Positions 33,866 through 45,726 of a stretch of DNA of 64,000 nucleotides are shown here, piece by piece. The DNA is from Trichosporon coremiiforme. Lineage: Eukaryota; Basidiomycota; Tremellomycetes; Trichosporonales; Trichosporonaceae. Numbering within the stretch: the first letter of the stretch is position 1; the number at the start of each line of letters is the position of its first letter. Both the position numbers and the translations under genes were made by a program. The stretch spans positions 815,252 through 879,251 of the forward strand of contig BCJJ01000020.1 in NCBI GenBank assembly GCA_039545355.1. Direction: 5' to 3'. The notes beneath the pieces are model-generated. The model saw nothing but the letters and a program-made list of their open reading frames with translations. It was not told the origin of the DNA and did not search any database.

Positions 33866-34805
33866 GCACAAAGCCGCAGCTGTCCAGCGTATTAATCGCT
33901 ACCCCATTTCTTTCACTGTAATCAGCTCATAATAATTAATAAATGTGCTCGGCGCACGGATAAGCATCGCCGGGCACTAACCTAGTATATACGTACTCAT
34001 GGACATTCGGGATCCCTCACTAGGTCATGTAGAGGCCATGCATCAGTATAAGTTTGGTCTGTCAGTCGTGAGTCGGTCGGGCTGTGCGCAAGTAAGTCGT
34101 GTGAAGAGGCAAAAGGGAGCAGTGGAGGTGGTTCGATGCACGGTGCACGGTGCACGCGACTGATCAGCAGCAGCTGCCGTCCACTCACGAGTCACCGCTG
34201 AGCCCAGACGAGACGGCCGGAGGCGCGAGAGGTGCGAGGGGCTGTGCAGAACTTGGCCAACGGTCAGGCGAGCTGAGTATAGCACGAGGAAGGACCTCGG
34301 AAAACGCCGATGAACCAATGGCAATCTCGTCAAGATTGATTTCATTTCAGCTGGGCTGTGGGAGATGCACCGCTTTGGAGAGAGTGTATCGCTTTTTCGG
34401 TTTTTCCTCGTTCCGTTCCTTATCGATGGATATGTCGGATGGTAGGTGGTGGGTGGTCGTGCGAAGGCTAGAAGACCGAGTGCGGCTCGGTCGGTCGGTC
34501 GGTGATACGGCTGGCTGCGCAGTAGTAATATGCGCAGAAGAGTACAGATGTCAGGGAGACATGACGTCGTTGATGTGCAGCAATGAACGCCATGCATGCA
34601 CACAGCTTCTGCTACTAGAGGCAGACACTCACGCTCACGCGTTGCCCCGCCGGAACCAGTCTTAGTCTTGGCGCACGTACGTACCTGGGTTAGACACTCT
34701 AGACACTCTAGACACTCTACCACAACCACCACCGTCGTCATAATCATAAAAATCATTTGCCAGACCGAGACTACCACCACTCCATCTCTTGCCACCACAT
34801 TCACC
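33866..34805. other. Intergenic region with Bzz1 promoter
   Basis: Nothing coding is convincing. The frame of the Bzz1-like gene stays open upstream to 34596 without a better start. A three-copy 9-mer repeat lies at 34691-34717. Confidence 0.45.
34691..34717. repeat. Three perfect copies of a 9-base unit
   Basis: TAGACACTC is repeated three times without mismatch, 89 bases before the Bzz1-like start. It probably lies in the promoter or leader. It could be chance slippage or a regulator site array. Confidence 0.85.
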
Positions 34806-37800
34806 ATGGTCGACGCCGGCATCTACCCCGGCTACCCCCCGGAGCCCGATCTCCGTCCCATCCACTACCATCCCACCGTCCCCGCTCCTCACAGCAGCAC
34901 CACCACCAGCACCACCACCAGGTACACCAGCTACTCGATTCCGACCAGACCGCCCATATCACCGAGCATGACCATGCCAATTCACGCTAGCGGCCGAGGC
35001 AGCGGTAACCCGCGCAACCTCCCGCCCATACCCATGACTTCGACTTTGCCCCATGTCCCGACACCTACTCCTCCTCGCCCGTCACTCTCACATCCTCCAC
35101 CGGCTCTCGCCGTCACTCCACCGACACCTGCCCCACCACCAGTGACCGCGCCTTACCGGCAACCTTCGGGCGATACGAATATAATGACCGCTCACTACGG
35201 CAGCCCTCCCACTGACGTTCCCATACTCAATAATCGGTTCACGACAGTGGAGCCGACCTCCATCCTCCAGAACGGACACGCCCAGCAGCAGCCAGTGTCT
35301 CAGCGCCCACAACCTCACCTTCCCCGAGCTGCGTACCAGCAGCCGCATCACCAGCAGCCGTCTCAGCCCCCTTCTCAAGTGTCGATGCAGCTGCCGCCGC
35401 CGCCGCCCGTTTCGCATACCCCGCCACAGCAAGCAACCCCTCCGCCGCAGCACTCGGCCCACGTCCCGCAGCCTCCACCGGCGCCCTCAACACAGGTGTC
35501 CTTCTCCGAGTCGACGACGACGACGACGACGACGGACCCGCCTCGTTCCTCACTCAGCATCTCGACTCCCGCCGACTCGCCCGCCATCACGGAACCGAAG
35601 CCCTCTGCGCCCGGCGTCATCGCGAAGCCGTGGGTCCATGACTCGTCGCGGGTCTACTTCCTGCCGCCAGCTACGAACGGCTCGCAGCCACCGGCGCTGC
35701 ACCTGATCCATGACTCGCTCGAGGCGGTCAAGGACTACCGCGAGTTCGTGGACACAGTCGGCCGGCTGGAGTACGAGTTTGGCAAGTCACTCGCGGCCGC
35801 GATCAAGAAGTTCGACGCCAAGCTTGACAGCGTCTCGGCCCCGCCGCCGGGAGGGAAGAAGCCGCCAGCACCGACGCTCATCGCTGCCATGCGCAACCAC
35901 CTCGAGCAGCTCAACACCCAGGCTTCGCTGCACCAGAAGCGCCCCGGCGCACTCGGCAGTCAGCTCGTCGCGCCGCTGCAGAATCTCGAGAAGCGCGGTG
36001 GCGAGAGTGCCCGCCGCCTCGCCGCCTGGAACAAGGACGTGCGTTCGCGCTGGGAGACAGGCCGCGAGCGCGTTGAGTCGGCGCGCACCAAGTTCCACAC
36101 GGCAGTCCGCGAGGACGAGACGGCACAGCAGAAGCTTCGCGCGTGCCCACCGCCTAGCGAAGGAACGAAAGAAAGCGACTGGGTCAAGATCGAGCGCGCC
36201 GCTGCGGAGGCAGAGGCGAACCGCGCCGAGCGCAAGCGGGCGTATCTCGTCACGCTCGCGGGTGAGGGCGACGACGGCGGCGGGCGCTGGGACCGTGCCG
36301 AGGGCGGAGGTGCCGAAGGCTGGGGCGAAGAGGCGCGGCAGCTGTACGGGCATGTGGAGCAGAGCATGCTCGAGCTGCTGCGTCACCACGCGCACGAGGA
36401 CCTGACGCACATCGAGATGCTGCTTACGGTGCTGAAGCGCGCCGAGACATGCTACGACACTGTGTCCGTCGCCGCGGACCAGAACGCCTTTCTCGAGTGG
36501 AACGACACGGGCAAGCCGACCGAGCACATCCCTCCGGGCGGGGTGCACAGCAGTCTGCGGAGCCCCGTCTTCGTCCCGCCCCCGAGCAACAAGAACGAGG
36601 AGCCGACGCTTCTCCGTGCCGATAGGAACTGGCTCGTCAACAAGTGGCTCTACTGCAACCAGCAGCTGATGGAGGTCGAGGGCGACCCGGAGATCAGCAA
36701 GGGTCCGCTAGACTCGAGGCGTGAGTTAGGTCAGAAATTGATGAACTGACAGACAGGCAAGCAACTCGCGACGATCCGGAAGGAGTGTGCGCGGTACGCG
36801 TCGAATCGCGGGCTCGGCGACGCGGACGAGGCGTGGGAGCGGCGCATGGCTCTCCTGCGCGAGATCGGCGTGGAGGAACGCAAGGCCGCCGTCTTGCACG
36901 CCGAGATGCGTTGTCTCGAATCTGTCCTCGGACGTGAGTTTCTCCAGGTCTCCCACAAACTGACATGGCAGCTTCCCCTGCCCCCGAATTGGGCCACGAC
37001 TTCAAGGAACGCCAGTTTGCTACCCCGCAGCCGTGCGACGTGTGCGGGCAAGCTGTCTGGTCGCCGCTGAAGGCGGAGCTGTCCTGCCGCCTCTGTACGA
37101 TCGCACTGCACACGAAGTGCGCGCTCTTCGTGGACCCAGAGTGTACAGGCTTAAAGTCTACGCGTAGGCGCACGTTCCAGCCGCACGGAAGTCGGATCCG
37201 CCGCTCAATCACGAGCGGCGCATTCAAGCTCCGCCGACACAGCGCCGAGGCGTCGCACGGCGCGCCGCAGGCTATGAAGTCGACCAAGGCCCAGCTCGAG
37301 CCCTTACGCGACGACGAGGTCATGGTGTCGCCGTTCATCGCGGTGCCTGCCTCGGAAGAGCCGGCGGTGCGCGAAGCGCTCTCTGCGCCGGAAGAGCCCC
37401 GCGTGACGATCGCTAGAGTCCGGTTCGACTACGCGGGCGAGTCGGACGCGGATCTGAGCGTCCTCGAGGGCGAGGTCGTGCGCATCATCGAGCCCGACCT
37501 AGACGGGAGCGGGTGGGTGAAGGCCCGTCGCGGGGTCGAGAAGGGCGCGGAGGGTCTAGTGCCGGTCGCCTACGTCGGCGTCGCGGGACAGAGCACGCCG
37601 CCGCTGGACGGCGGGTCTGGGCGCTTCGTGCATGCCCTGTTCGACTTTCCGCCTGCCTCTCATCATCTCGGCCCAGGTGAGGTCAGGGTGCAGCAGCACC
37701 AGATCTACGAGCTCAGCCAGGAGGGTATGGCGTTTGACCAGCTGTGGGCCGAGATTCTCGTGCCCCATCCCGCCGCGGGCACGAGGATCAAGGGCGTCGT

Positions 37801-37828
37801 GCCGAAGAGCTATGTTCAGGCGATTTAG
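34806..37828 (+). CDS. BZZ1: F-BAR/C1/double-SH3 actin regulator, Bzz1-like
   Basis: Three exons (34806-36720, 36757-36933, 36972-37828) give 982 residues. Residues 1-265 are Pro/Ser/Thr/Gln-rich and disordered, with poly-Pro runs. An F-BAR-type helical domain covers about 268-550 (ALHLIHDSLEAVKDYREFVD, then YEFGKSLAAAIKKFDAKLD). A helical HR1-like stretch spans 639-697. A C1 domain starts at His706 (HDFKERQFATPQPCDVCG) with the CX2C, CX2C and HX2C ligands in order. Two SH3 domains lie at about 840-900 (ARVRFDYAGESDADLSVLEG) and 915-982 (FVHALFDFPP to PKSYVQAI). This is the order seen in yeast Bzz1, which binds membranes and Las17/WASP and drives Arp2/3 actin assembly at endocytic sites. The long N-terminal tail is unusual, since Bzz1 normally begins with F-BAR. 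Introns of 36 and 38 nt have GTGAGT and CTGAC. Confidence 0.9.
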
Positions 37829-40078
37829 GAGCGGGCGAAGTGAGTAGAGTTGGCTCACCCGTCCACCACCAACTCCATCCCGCGAGCGTCCCAGCGTGGG
37901 CTTCCTGGAGCAGCTGACGTGAGCCCCAAGAAGTGTAATGCCGTGACGCCGGCCGTCACTGATGACATAACGCGCGATACCTACAGCATAACCTATAATC
38001 ACCATAGACTAGAAATCTGTAACATTCACGTGTGTATGTAACTTACTTTTTGCCTGCCTGCCTGTGTGCTTGACGTCATGTCCAAGGTTGGTCACTCGGA
38101 CGTCACTCGGTTGCTCGCGAGGGAGGGACGGAGGGACGGAGAGAGATAGCTGACGCGGCCTGTCGGATCCGTGATACCGTGAGAAACTCGAGTTTCTGTC
38201 TTGGCAGAACTGCTGCGGACACTGGGCCGCAGTCGCAGTCGTCCCACACCACGCAGCATCGCCTCCCTCTCAGAGCACGCCGTGCTGGGCAGCACGGGTC
38301 AGAGAGTAAGCACAGCCAAAGGTTTGTGGGTCAAGAGAGAAGAGCGTGTCGAGCGTGTCACGTGCAACACCCGGGACGGAACCCAATCTTATCTACCTCC
38401 GTGCACCTACGGGGTCTGTGCGACATCCGGCCAGCTTCCGAGCGAAGTCAGTCGCGAGGGTCCGTGGAGATCCGTGGAGATCCGGTAGCATGCCAAGTAC
38501 TTCAGAGGGAGGTGAGGGGCTAGTTAGTTTGGTGCGAGGGCGATGGTCCGAGCCGTTTATTCGGAGGAGCAAGTGGTAGAGAGAGCTGGGGGAGGGGATG
38601 TGCGATGTATAAGATGAGACGTGGTTCTCTGAATTGCAGCACGTTCGATCGCGTATGTTCGCCAACACTGATCTTCCGACCTGCACTGGACAGTGGCTGA
38701 TGTGAGTGCTGCCAGTGACCGAGGTGAGCTTGTGTGCGTGAGGACGGGCTACTAATGCTCTCGGCGGGCGATGCAGGCATACTGCCGAGACTGATGACCG
38801 GCGGACTGCGGGTCTCCTACGCATGTCCGGCCCGACCAGCGACCCGTCTCAGATGGTTCAAGCGACCTTCTTGGCCGCTTACTCTCACCTGCCCTCGGCA
38901 ATCTCACACACCTCCTCGGATTGGGATTGCTGCACAGTTGGTCCGCGGCCCTTCCCACCCCCCACCCCTGCTCGACATTCAACGCCCACTCCGCCGTCGG
39001 CACCCCCGGCGCCACATCACCTCCCTTAGCCGCCATCAGCCACCGCTCCGATCTGACACCGCTCCGCCTTTTACAGGTCATGATGCCGGTGGAGGGCCGC
39101 AACGTGTCTCCGCACTCATTCTGCTTAGTTACCGTCAGTCTCACCGTGACGGTCTCGAATGGAGCAGCGTAAGAGGATGAGGGAGGAGCGAGGAGCGGGG
39201 TCACACTGTGGGCTGGCGGGGTCATGCTGTGCCGACAAGAGCTGTCTTACGCTGTGTTGGTGTCGGCTCAGACCGTATGGTGAATGCGAAGGTGTCGTTG
39301 CCTTGCTATCGATGCTGAGAGCCAAGTACCCAAGCTGCCGCTGTGAAGCCGTGCTGTCATTGTGAGTTTGTCATCCCGAGTTCATCGTCTTCCGTTGGAA
39401 TGAGGAGGAAGTGGCGGTGGACAGTCCTCAGCCTGGCCCATAGACTATCCACAGCGCACGGTGCGCACGGTGCGCACGCCGTGCTGTCGTGTACCTGCCT
39501 CTCACCTCGTCACAATGATCAATGACCCCGACCAGTGATTTTCCAGACAGGAGCGCGAGTCACTCCAGTCACCCCGCCGCCGGCGTGGGCTGAAACGAAG
39601 TCCGAGCGCAGCCTCGTGGCACACGACCCGACCAACGTCTCAACCCACACGCGCGCGCTTGCGCGCACATGTCCAGCGGGTGTTCCGTCAGCACAGACCG
39701 CAGTGCGCTTCCGACACCGGATGATTCAAGGAATGGCTGAGTCAAAGCCATCATCGGATATCCGAATTGCCTGAGCTTGGACCATTCGTCACCGAACAAT
39801 GGCTGACGAGATGTTCTGCCCGACAGCCCAGACTTGGCGAGACAGGCTGAGACACGCGCCGGCACGTGTGGTCATACCATAGTGACGGAGTCAATGCTCA
39901 CGTCAGCTGGGTCCTTGAGTATGGGTCAGTGGGTGTGCTTCTGCGTCAGCCAAAGCGACATCAGTGCTGAGTGTCGCTTGGTCCTCTATGTCGCCTTGGT
40001 TGCCGCAGACGCCGTCTCGCTCCTCCAGCTCGTCCAAACTATGCTACAGTTACATTTTCGCCCACCCTTGTACCCGAT
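37829..40078. other. Large intergenic region
   Basis: Bzz1 3' UTR, then 2 kb with no supported gene. Small tandem repeats occur: GAGGGACG units near 38120-38140, GTGGAGATCC units near 38462-38482 and GTGCGCACG-like units near 39460-39485. The scattered ORFs have no domain. Confidence 0.45.
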
Positions 40079-40903
40079 CTAGTGCTCCGTCTCTGTCATG
40101 ATCCCCGGCCTGACTCCAAGACCCATAGACGTATCAATAACCCGTTCATGACCGTGCTCGCGCTTCCGGCTAGGAAGTTCATGACAGCCGCAATCTCCTC
40201 TGGCCCAATCAGCCCTCCCTTCGGCAGCGCCTTTAGGAACACATCCATGTTCTTGTGGCAGCGCTCAGCACCCAGCTAGCGCGTCAGGAAAGCCACGGCG
40301 GCCGTGGACATGCCGTCGCTGAACCTGAAGCCGGGGAAGACGGCGACGCCGCCGCCAACGCTCGCGATGTTGGTCAGCTTGCGGGTGTAAGGGCCTTCGT
40401 GGCGGAGGGGAGGGTCAGGAAGTGCAGGCACGCCTTGAGCGTTCCGTCCGCATTGATCGCGAGCATCGCTGCGTCCTGCGCTGCAACATTGTCCGCCCCA
40501 CGTTGCCACCGTCGCGCTGCCAACAGCGGCATTGTTCACGAGCACGTCGGGGCGGCCGTGCCCCTTCAGCGCCGAGTCGAGGCACGCCCACATCGAGTCC
40601 GCGCTCCGCAGGTCAAGCGGGTGGAAGGTCAGGTTCGCCGGCGAGCCAAAAGACGCATGAAGCTTCTCCGCGTCCTCGACGCCGGGGATGAAGGTCGTCG
40701 CGACAACCGCGCCGGCTCACGGTCGCGCGGCCGATGCCGCCGCTTGCCCCAGTGATGAGCACGACGCGCCCGGTCAGGTCGAGAGGGTTGGCGAGGGCAT
40801 CCATGGGAGCGTGTGGAACTGGAGGCAGATATCCGTTGGAAGTGGAATACTGGTCTGTGAGACGTGACATCTCCTGTGCTATTCTCGTCGGGCCGGTGTC
40901 CAA
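40079..40903 (-). pseudogene. Decayed short-chain dehydrogenase/reductase (SDR)
   Basis: Reading from ATG 40903, the sequence keeps the Rossmann start NPLDLTGRVVLITGASGGIG, then the frame breaks near 40720. The next piece holds the NNAA motif (GRPDVLVNNAAVGSATV), followed by further frame changes near 40505 and 40415. The active-site region reads NIASVGGGVAVFPGFRFSDG then MSTAAVAFLTR: where SDRs carry Tyr-x-x-x-Lys, this has Asp and Thr. An in-frame TAG stands at 40276-40278, after which KALPKGGLIGPEEIAAVMNF continues the family. Another frame change precedes the end, DTSMGLGVRPG, with a TAG at 40079-40081. At least four frame disruptions, one stop and the loss of both catalytic residues show a dead gene. 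No intron set was found that repairs it. The gene must once have been a cytosolic SDR of unknown substrate. Confidence 0.85.
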
Positions 40904-42541
40904 AACGGCGGCCTGTGCTGAACCTCGTCGATGACCTGTGGTGAGGCGACTTCTGCGTCGGAAATCGGAGAAACCGTGATTCGTGCGGCCTTGTTCTGGT
41001 CCTGACGTCCTTTACTCAGAAGCTCGATCGAGCGGGTTACGACTGTGAGGCTATGTCGTTATCTTGTGGACCGAGAGGGTCTAGTCACTGTACCCAGCTG
41101 CGGGGCTGCGTCGGAACAGCTCTGAGTACCCAATCGCACACTCGATCAACGAGTGCTGCGCCGGAGGGCCAATCGGCTTATACTGCGGAGGTGAGCGATG
41201 CGGGGATGCAGAGGGAACGCAAGGGGTAGGCAAGGGAATGCGGAGTGGAGATGTCGCACTGGATGTGGAGACGACGACTGATGGCCCATGCATTAATGTG
41301 GTGGGCCGCTCGCCCCGCGGTAATTCCTGGCTGATATCAGCAATCCTGAGAGCCGCGGGCAGCCGGATTGGCCGGGTTCGCCGGAATCGCCTGATCCGGC
41401 CAACCATGCCCCAGGCGGCGACCTTTGCGCCTGTACCTGCTGCACCTGTGACGCTCGCGAAGCCTGCGACGCCATTGCGCGCCCTGCATACGTCGGGTGG
41501 GCGGACAGCGGGGTGTCTGGGGCTCGGCGGTGGCCGTTCCTGAGCCCGCGAACGCCATATATTTCTGGTCATAGTTGTCATTTTTACGATGCGCGCCAGA
41601 GCAGCAGGGGTTACACGGATGACATTGCCAAATTCCAAGCGTTAGACCCGCTGTCGTCCGCTGTCGGCCCCCTCCGTCCTATGCTGGGACTTTGCAGTGG
41701 ATCGCTCTGGTCGCGTTCGTCCCCTGTGGGGAGGCGTCCTGCCCCCCCTGCACAGGCACGCAGGCGTGGGGGGGCTTGCCGCGGGCAAGTAACTGGAGTA
41801 ACTGGAGTTTACCCTGCGGACCACCTGCCCAACCAAAATTAACTTCCATCGGTTTTGCCACGGGCTTGGGGAACAGGTGACCGCCGACCCGGGACCCGGG
41901 CGGGCCAGCCTCCCTCCGTCCTTTTGCTTGTCGCTTACTGCTGATCTCACCAGGAGCTACCACGGCATTCCCATTCCACCGCCCTGTACCTGCCCCTTCC
42001 CATTGAAATCCTTTCGCTGGGCAGACGGCGCCAGCGTTCGGCAGCGTCCAGCAGAAGACCAGCCCAGGGCCTATGTCACATCGGACCCTGGACTGAACAG
42101 GGCAGCTGCTCGCACGCCGGCCATTGTGATTCGTTTCGAGCGGCAACTGCCCGCGCCTGGCCATCAGGCCTTGGCCTCCCAGCTCGCACACGACAGATGA
42201 TTATGGTCCTGACCGTTGCCGCCCTGAACCGACGGTGCCAGAGCGGGGACACCGGGGTCCAAAGGTGGAGGAGAGCGTCGTGCGCGGGATGTCCGGCTGA
42301 GCCGACGAGTTGCAGGATTGGACGAGAAAAGACTTTATAAGCGACTCGACGGCGCGAGTCGGGGCTTCATCTCGCCCTCGCGGAACTTTGGGACCCCACA
42401 CAACTTTCTCCCAATCCCATCTCGAACCGCACTTAACGCCCGCATTAGTGGTGCTTTGAGAGAGAGCCCCAGCGACCTGAAACTAGACACTTAGATCACA
42501 CCTCACACATCACACATCACCCGGAACCGACGACCACCAAA
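40904..42541. other. Intergenic region with permease promoter
   Basis: No gene is supported in 1.6 kb. Minus ORFs 41081-41638 and 41679-42191 are long but carry no motif and show low-complexity Pro/Arg/Gly content. The permease promoter with a TATA-like site is at the right end. Confidence 0.45.
42334..42340 (+). promoter_or_regulatory. TATA-like site upstream of the amino-acid permease
   Basis: TTTATAA lies about 200 bases before ATG 42542, followed by a CA-rich leader of the kind seen before highly expressed fungal genes. The distance is at the long end for a TATA box, so this is tentative. Confidence 0.35.
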
Positions 42542-44139
42542 ATGTCGGACAAGTACGTGCGAGAGACGTCATTCGAGAAGTACGGCGGGTACACGCCGAG
42601 CGGCGATGTCGTCGACGACATCGACATCGAGAAGGGCAACACGACCCTGCCGGCGTATGTGACCCAGCCGAACGACCAGCTCAGCAAGGACGACACCATC
42701 ACCAAGGTTCTCGAGGTGAATGGCTTCCACCGACACAAGGAGAAGACGGAGCCGGGAAAGACCGACGCCGACCGCGTCGAGTACATCTCCGAGATCACCG
42801 CCCATGGAGAGAAGAAGTTCCACAAGCTCACCTGGTTCCAGCTCGTCATCGTCCTCGTCGTCACGGCTGTTGCGCTCGGTACGCTTTCCATGCCTCTGTG
42901 AGTTTTATCAGTGTGCCCGTGGGCTCGGGGGCGCAATGTGTACAGTGCTAACAGCGCAGGGTGTTCGCCTCGCTTGGTATGGTTGGTGGCACTATTCTGA
43001 CCGTCGGCATGGGCTGCATGGCAGTCTACACGTCGTACGTGATCGGCCAGGTCAAGCTCCGATACCCGCAGGTGCACCACTACAGCGACGTCGGCCGCCT
43101 GCTGCTGCCGGGAACCGCTGGTGTCATCCTCTCGCGGTGCCTCGAGGTCATCTTCGTCTTTTTCATCATCCTGGGTATCGGCTCGCACTTCCTCACGGGC
43201 AAGATGGCGTTCGCCACGATTGTTGACGACACGACGATCTGTGCGCTTGTTTGGAGTGTCGTCACCCTCGTGCTGCTGTTCATCTGTGCACTGCCGCCGT
43301 CGTTCGCCGAGATGGCCGTGCTCGGCTACGTCGACTTCCTCTCGATCATGAGCGCTGTCTTCGTCACCCTCATCGCCTCTGGTATCGACGCCCGCAACAA
43401 GGGCTGGAACACTGGCTGGCAAGCTGGCGCGGGCAACGTCACCTTCGTCCAGGGCATGCTCGCCGCGTGCAACGTGCTTTTCGCCTATGCCTTCTCGATC
43501 GGCCAGTTCACGTACATGGAGGAGATGGCTCGCCCTGAGGACTTCCCCAAGGCTGTCGGTGTGCTCGGCTGCGTCATGATCACGATCTACACCGTCGTTG
43601 GTGCGCTCGGCTACGCCTTCATCGGCCCCAGCGTCAAGGGCCCCGCTCTCCTCAGCGCCGGCCACACCGTCTCGCGTATCGCCTTCGGCCTTGCCCTTCC
43701 TGTCATCTTCATTTCGGGTGCTATCCTTGTCACGACCGACGGCCGCTTCATCATGGACAAGCTGTTCAAGGACAACATCGTCCGTTACGTGAACACCCCT
43801 CGCGGATGGGCTGCCTGGATTTGCGTCGTCTTCACCCTTGTCGTCTGCTCCTGGATCATTGCCGAGGTCATCCCCGTCTTCAGCCCGCTGCTCGGTATCA
43901 CTGCCGCGCTCTTCAACTCGGCGTTCACCCTCTACCTCCCCGGCTTCATGTGGTTCAAGCTCGTCAAGGAGGGAGGCTGCTTCAGCAGCCCCAAGAACAT
44001 CGGCCTCACTATTGTCAACACCATCATCATTGCCGTCGGACTCACCATCCTCGGCGCGGGTACGTACGCGTCCGTCCAGGACATTGTCGACAGCTACGCC
44101 GGCAAGAGCGTTGGCAAGCCGTTCTCGTGCAAGGCTTAA
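42542..44139 (+). CDS. Amino-acid transporter of the AAAP family (Mtr-like)
   Basis: Two exons (42542-42897, 42960-44139) give 511 residues. About 95 N-terminal residues are cytosolic and charged (MSDKYVRETSFEKYGGYTPS). Eleven hydrophobic spans follow. The first (LTWFQLVIVLVVTAVALGTL, then SMPL with the start of exon 2, VFASLGMVGG) is the typical Aa_trans helix 1 with its broken Gly/Ser region, split by the intron. Other landmarks are the LRYPQVHHYSDVGRLL loop, GNVTFVQGMLAACNVLFAYA and the PEDFPKAVGVLGCVMITIY segment. The family moves neutral or aromatic amino acids into the cell with protons; Neurospora Mtr is the best-known fungal relative. Substrate choice cannot be read from sequence. Codon use is very biased, which suggests high expression. 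A leader with TATA-like DNA precedes it. Confidence 0.9.
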
Positions 44140-45726
44140 GCCCGCCCTTCCCTCTCTTTTCCCCGTTCGTTTAATTTGGGTCAACAGGTTCTCCAGTCTC
44201 AATCAAGTTTATGGTTCCACGGGTATCACAGCATATCATCGGTTCATCAAGTCAATTAACGTAGTCAAAGCAAGTTTAGCTCAAGAACAAAAGTAGTAGA
44301 AATAGTAGAAACGTAATCCTTAGAACGAAAGTAGTCACATTCACTCAGAAGCCAGATCAAGCGGCTTCCCGCAATCTCAAGTGTAACACGCATCTAGGGC
44401 ATTATGCAATTTTCCGTCTCTCCGTTGCTCCTTGCGAACTTCTCACTGCAGCTTCCGACAGCTATCGGTACTCGCTTGTCCGCTTCACTCGCACCGGAGC
44501 GTCGTCAGCCACGCTCGATACGGCCATCGACGTGGCGACTGCTCACGGATCGCGAGGTGTTTCTGCCACTACTGATGGGTGAACTCCGCGGGAGGACCGT
44601 GGGCCCCGGGCCACTGGTGACGACCTGCGTGGGCATGTTCTATTCCGCGGCGATCTGTTCCACGACGCCGCGACGCCACTGATCTCAGTCACAGCTTCGT
44701 GTATTCTACCGATCAGAGATGGTGTGATTCAGCCGCCCTCCACCTTGGGTTCGGGATTGCCGCGGCGGTGGGCTAAACTGCCACTCTGGCATGAACAGCG
44801 CAAGGAACGCGGCTGCCCCGGGGAATGCGGAGCTGTACCCAGCCCCCTCATTATCACCGAAGCTGGAGCAGGAGTTCCAGCGGATGCTCTCTAGCTCCAG
44901 TAGCGAGTTCCTGGGGTGGATATGCTCCAACTGCCGGACTGCACACAAAATGGTCGGAACCTGCCCGACTGCCCAAGAAGCGCCTGACAGGTGACACACC
45001 GAGGTGACTGACACGCCTCGTCCATTAATTCACAGAGAACCGAAGAGAAACCCAGGAAACGGAGAACAGGGAAAGACGGTGCCCTCGAGTGATAAAATGG
45101 GGGGTGAGTACCAAGGTCGCAGAGTGCGGAGAACAGAGGAGCTTGGCGGGATGACGTTAAACAGCTGCCGAGGCTGACGTAAGATCATGGTTGACAGCTG
45201 ATCGGCGCACAGACCTTAAGTAGTCGAAACGCCGAGCGGAAGCCCGCAACTGCATATGCTCGCCGTCATCGCGGCGCCGTGGATCCGTTATACGGTCCGA
45301 AGCGCCCATGCTGCGTCGTGGAACGCGCTCGGCTACAGCGGCTGCACCGCGCCACTACTTTGTCTCTGCCTGCGCTCGCCACTGAAAGACTGACGGCACT
45401 GACTGCTGGCATGGCTGACAGCTGACCGCGACAGCACTCGCGTGACGTCCACATGCGTGAGCCGCGATCGACGTCGGAAGAGCAACGCACACCTCGACTC
45501 TGCTGGGCATTGGCATTCGAGCCCGGTAGCCTTTGCTCAGGGCGATGGCGCGCTTGTCTGCCCGGGATGGGGTGTTTGAATTACCTCTACTAACATACAG
45601 CGGATAGACAGAGACTGTGGTGCAGAGCGCGTGGTCCAGGCGACTCTTTCTTGCCTCGAGACGCTCGAGAACGGTGAATGTAGCATTCACAAGTCTGTGA
45701 GGCCTTCCCCTCGCTAACTTCTAGTA
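44140..45726. other. Intergenic region
   Basis: This holds the permease 3' UTR and about 1.4 kb with no supported gene. ORFs 44404-44682 and 45355-45690 have no domain. GC content seems lower than in neighbouring genes. Confidence 0.45.

Noticed and set aside
40700..40730. GTGAGC in the SDR locus as an intron donor
   Set aside because: Splicing there would remove conserved Rossmann residues and would not repair the other breaks or the TAG.
41679..42191. 170-residue minus-strand ORF upstream of the permease
   Set aside because: Low-complexity Gly/Pro/Arg content, no motif, and it lies in the promoter region of the permease.
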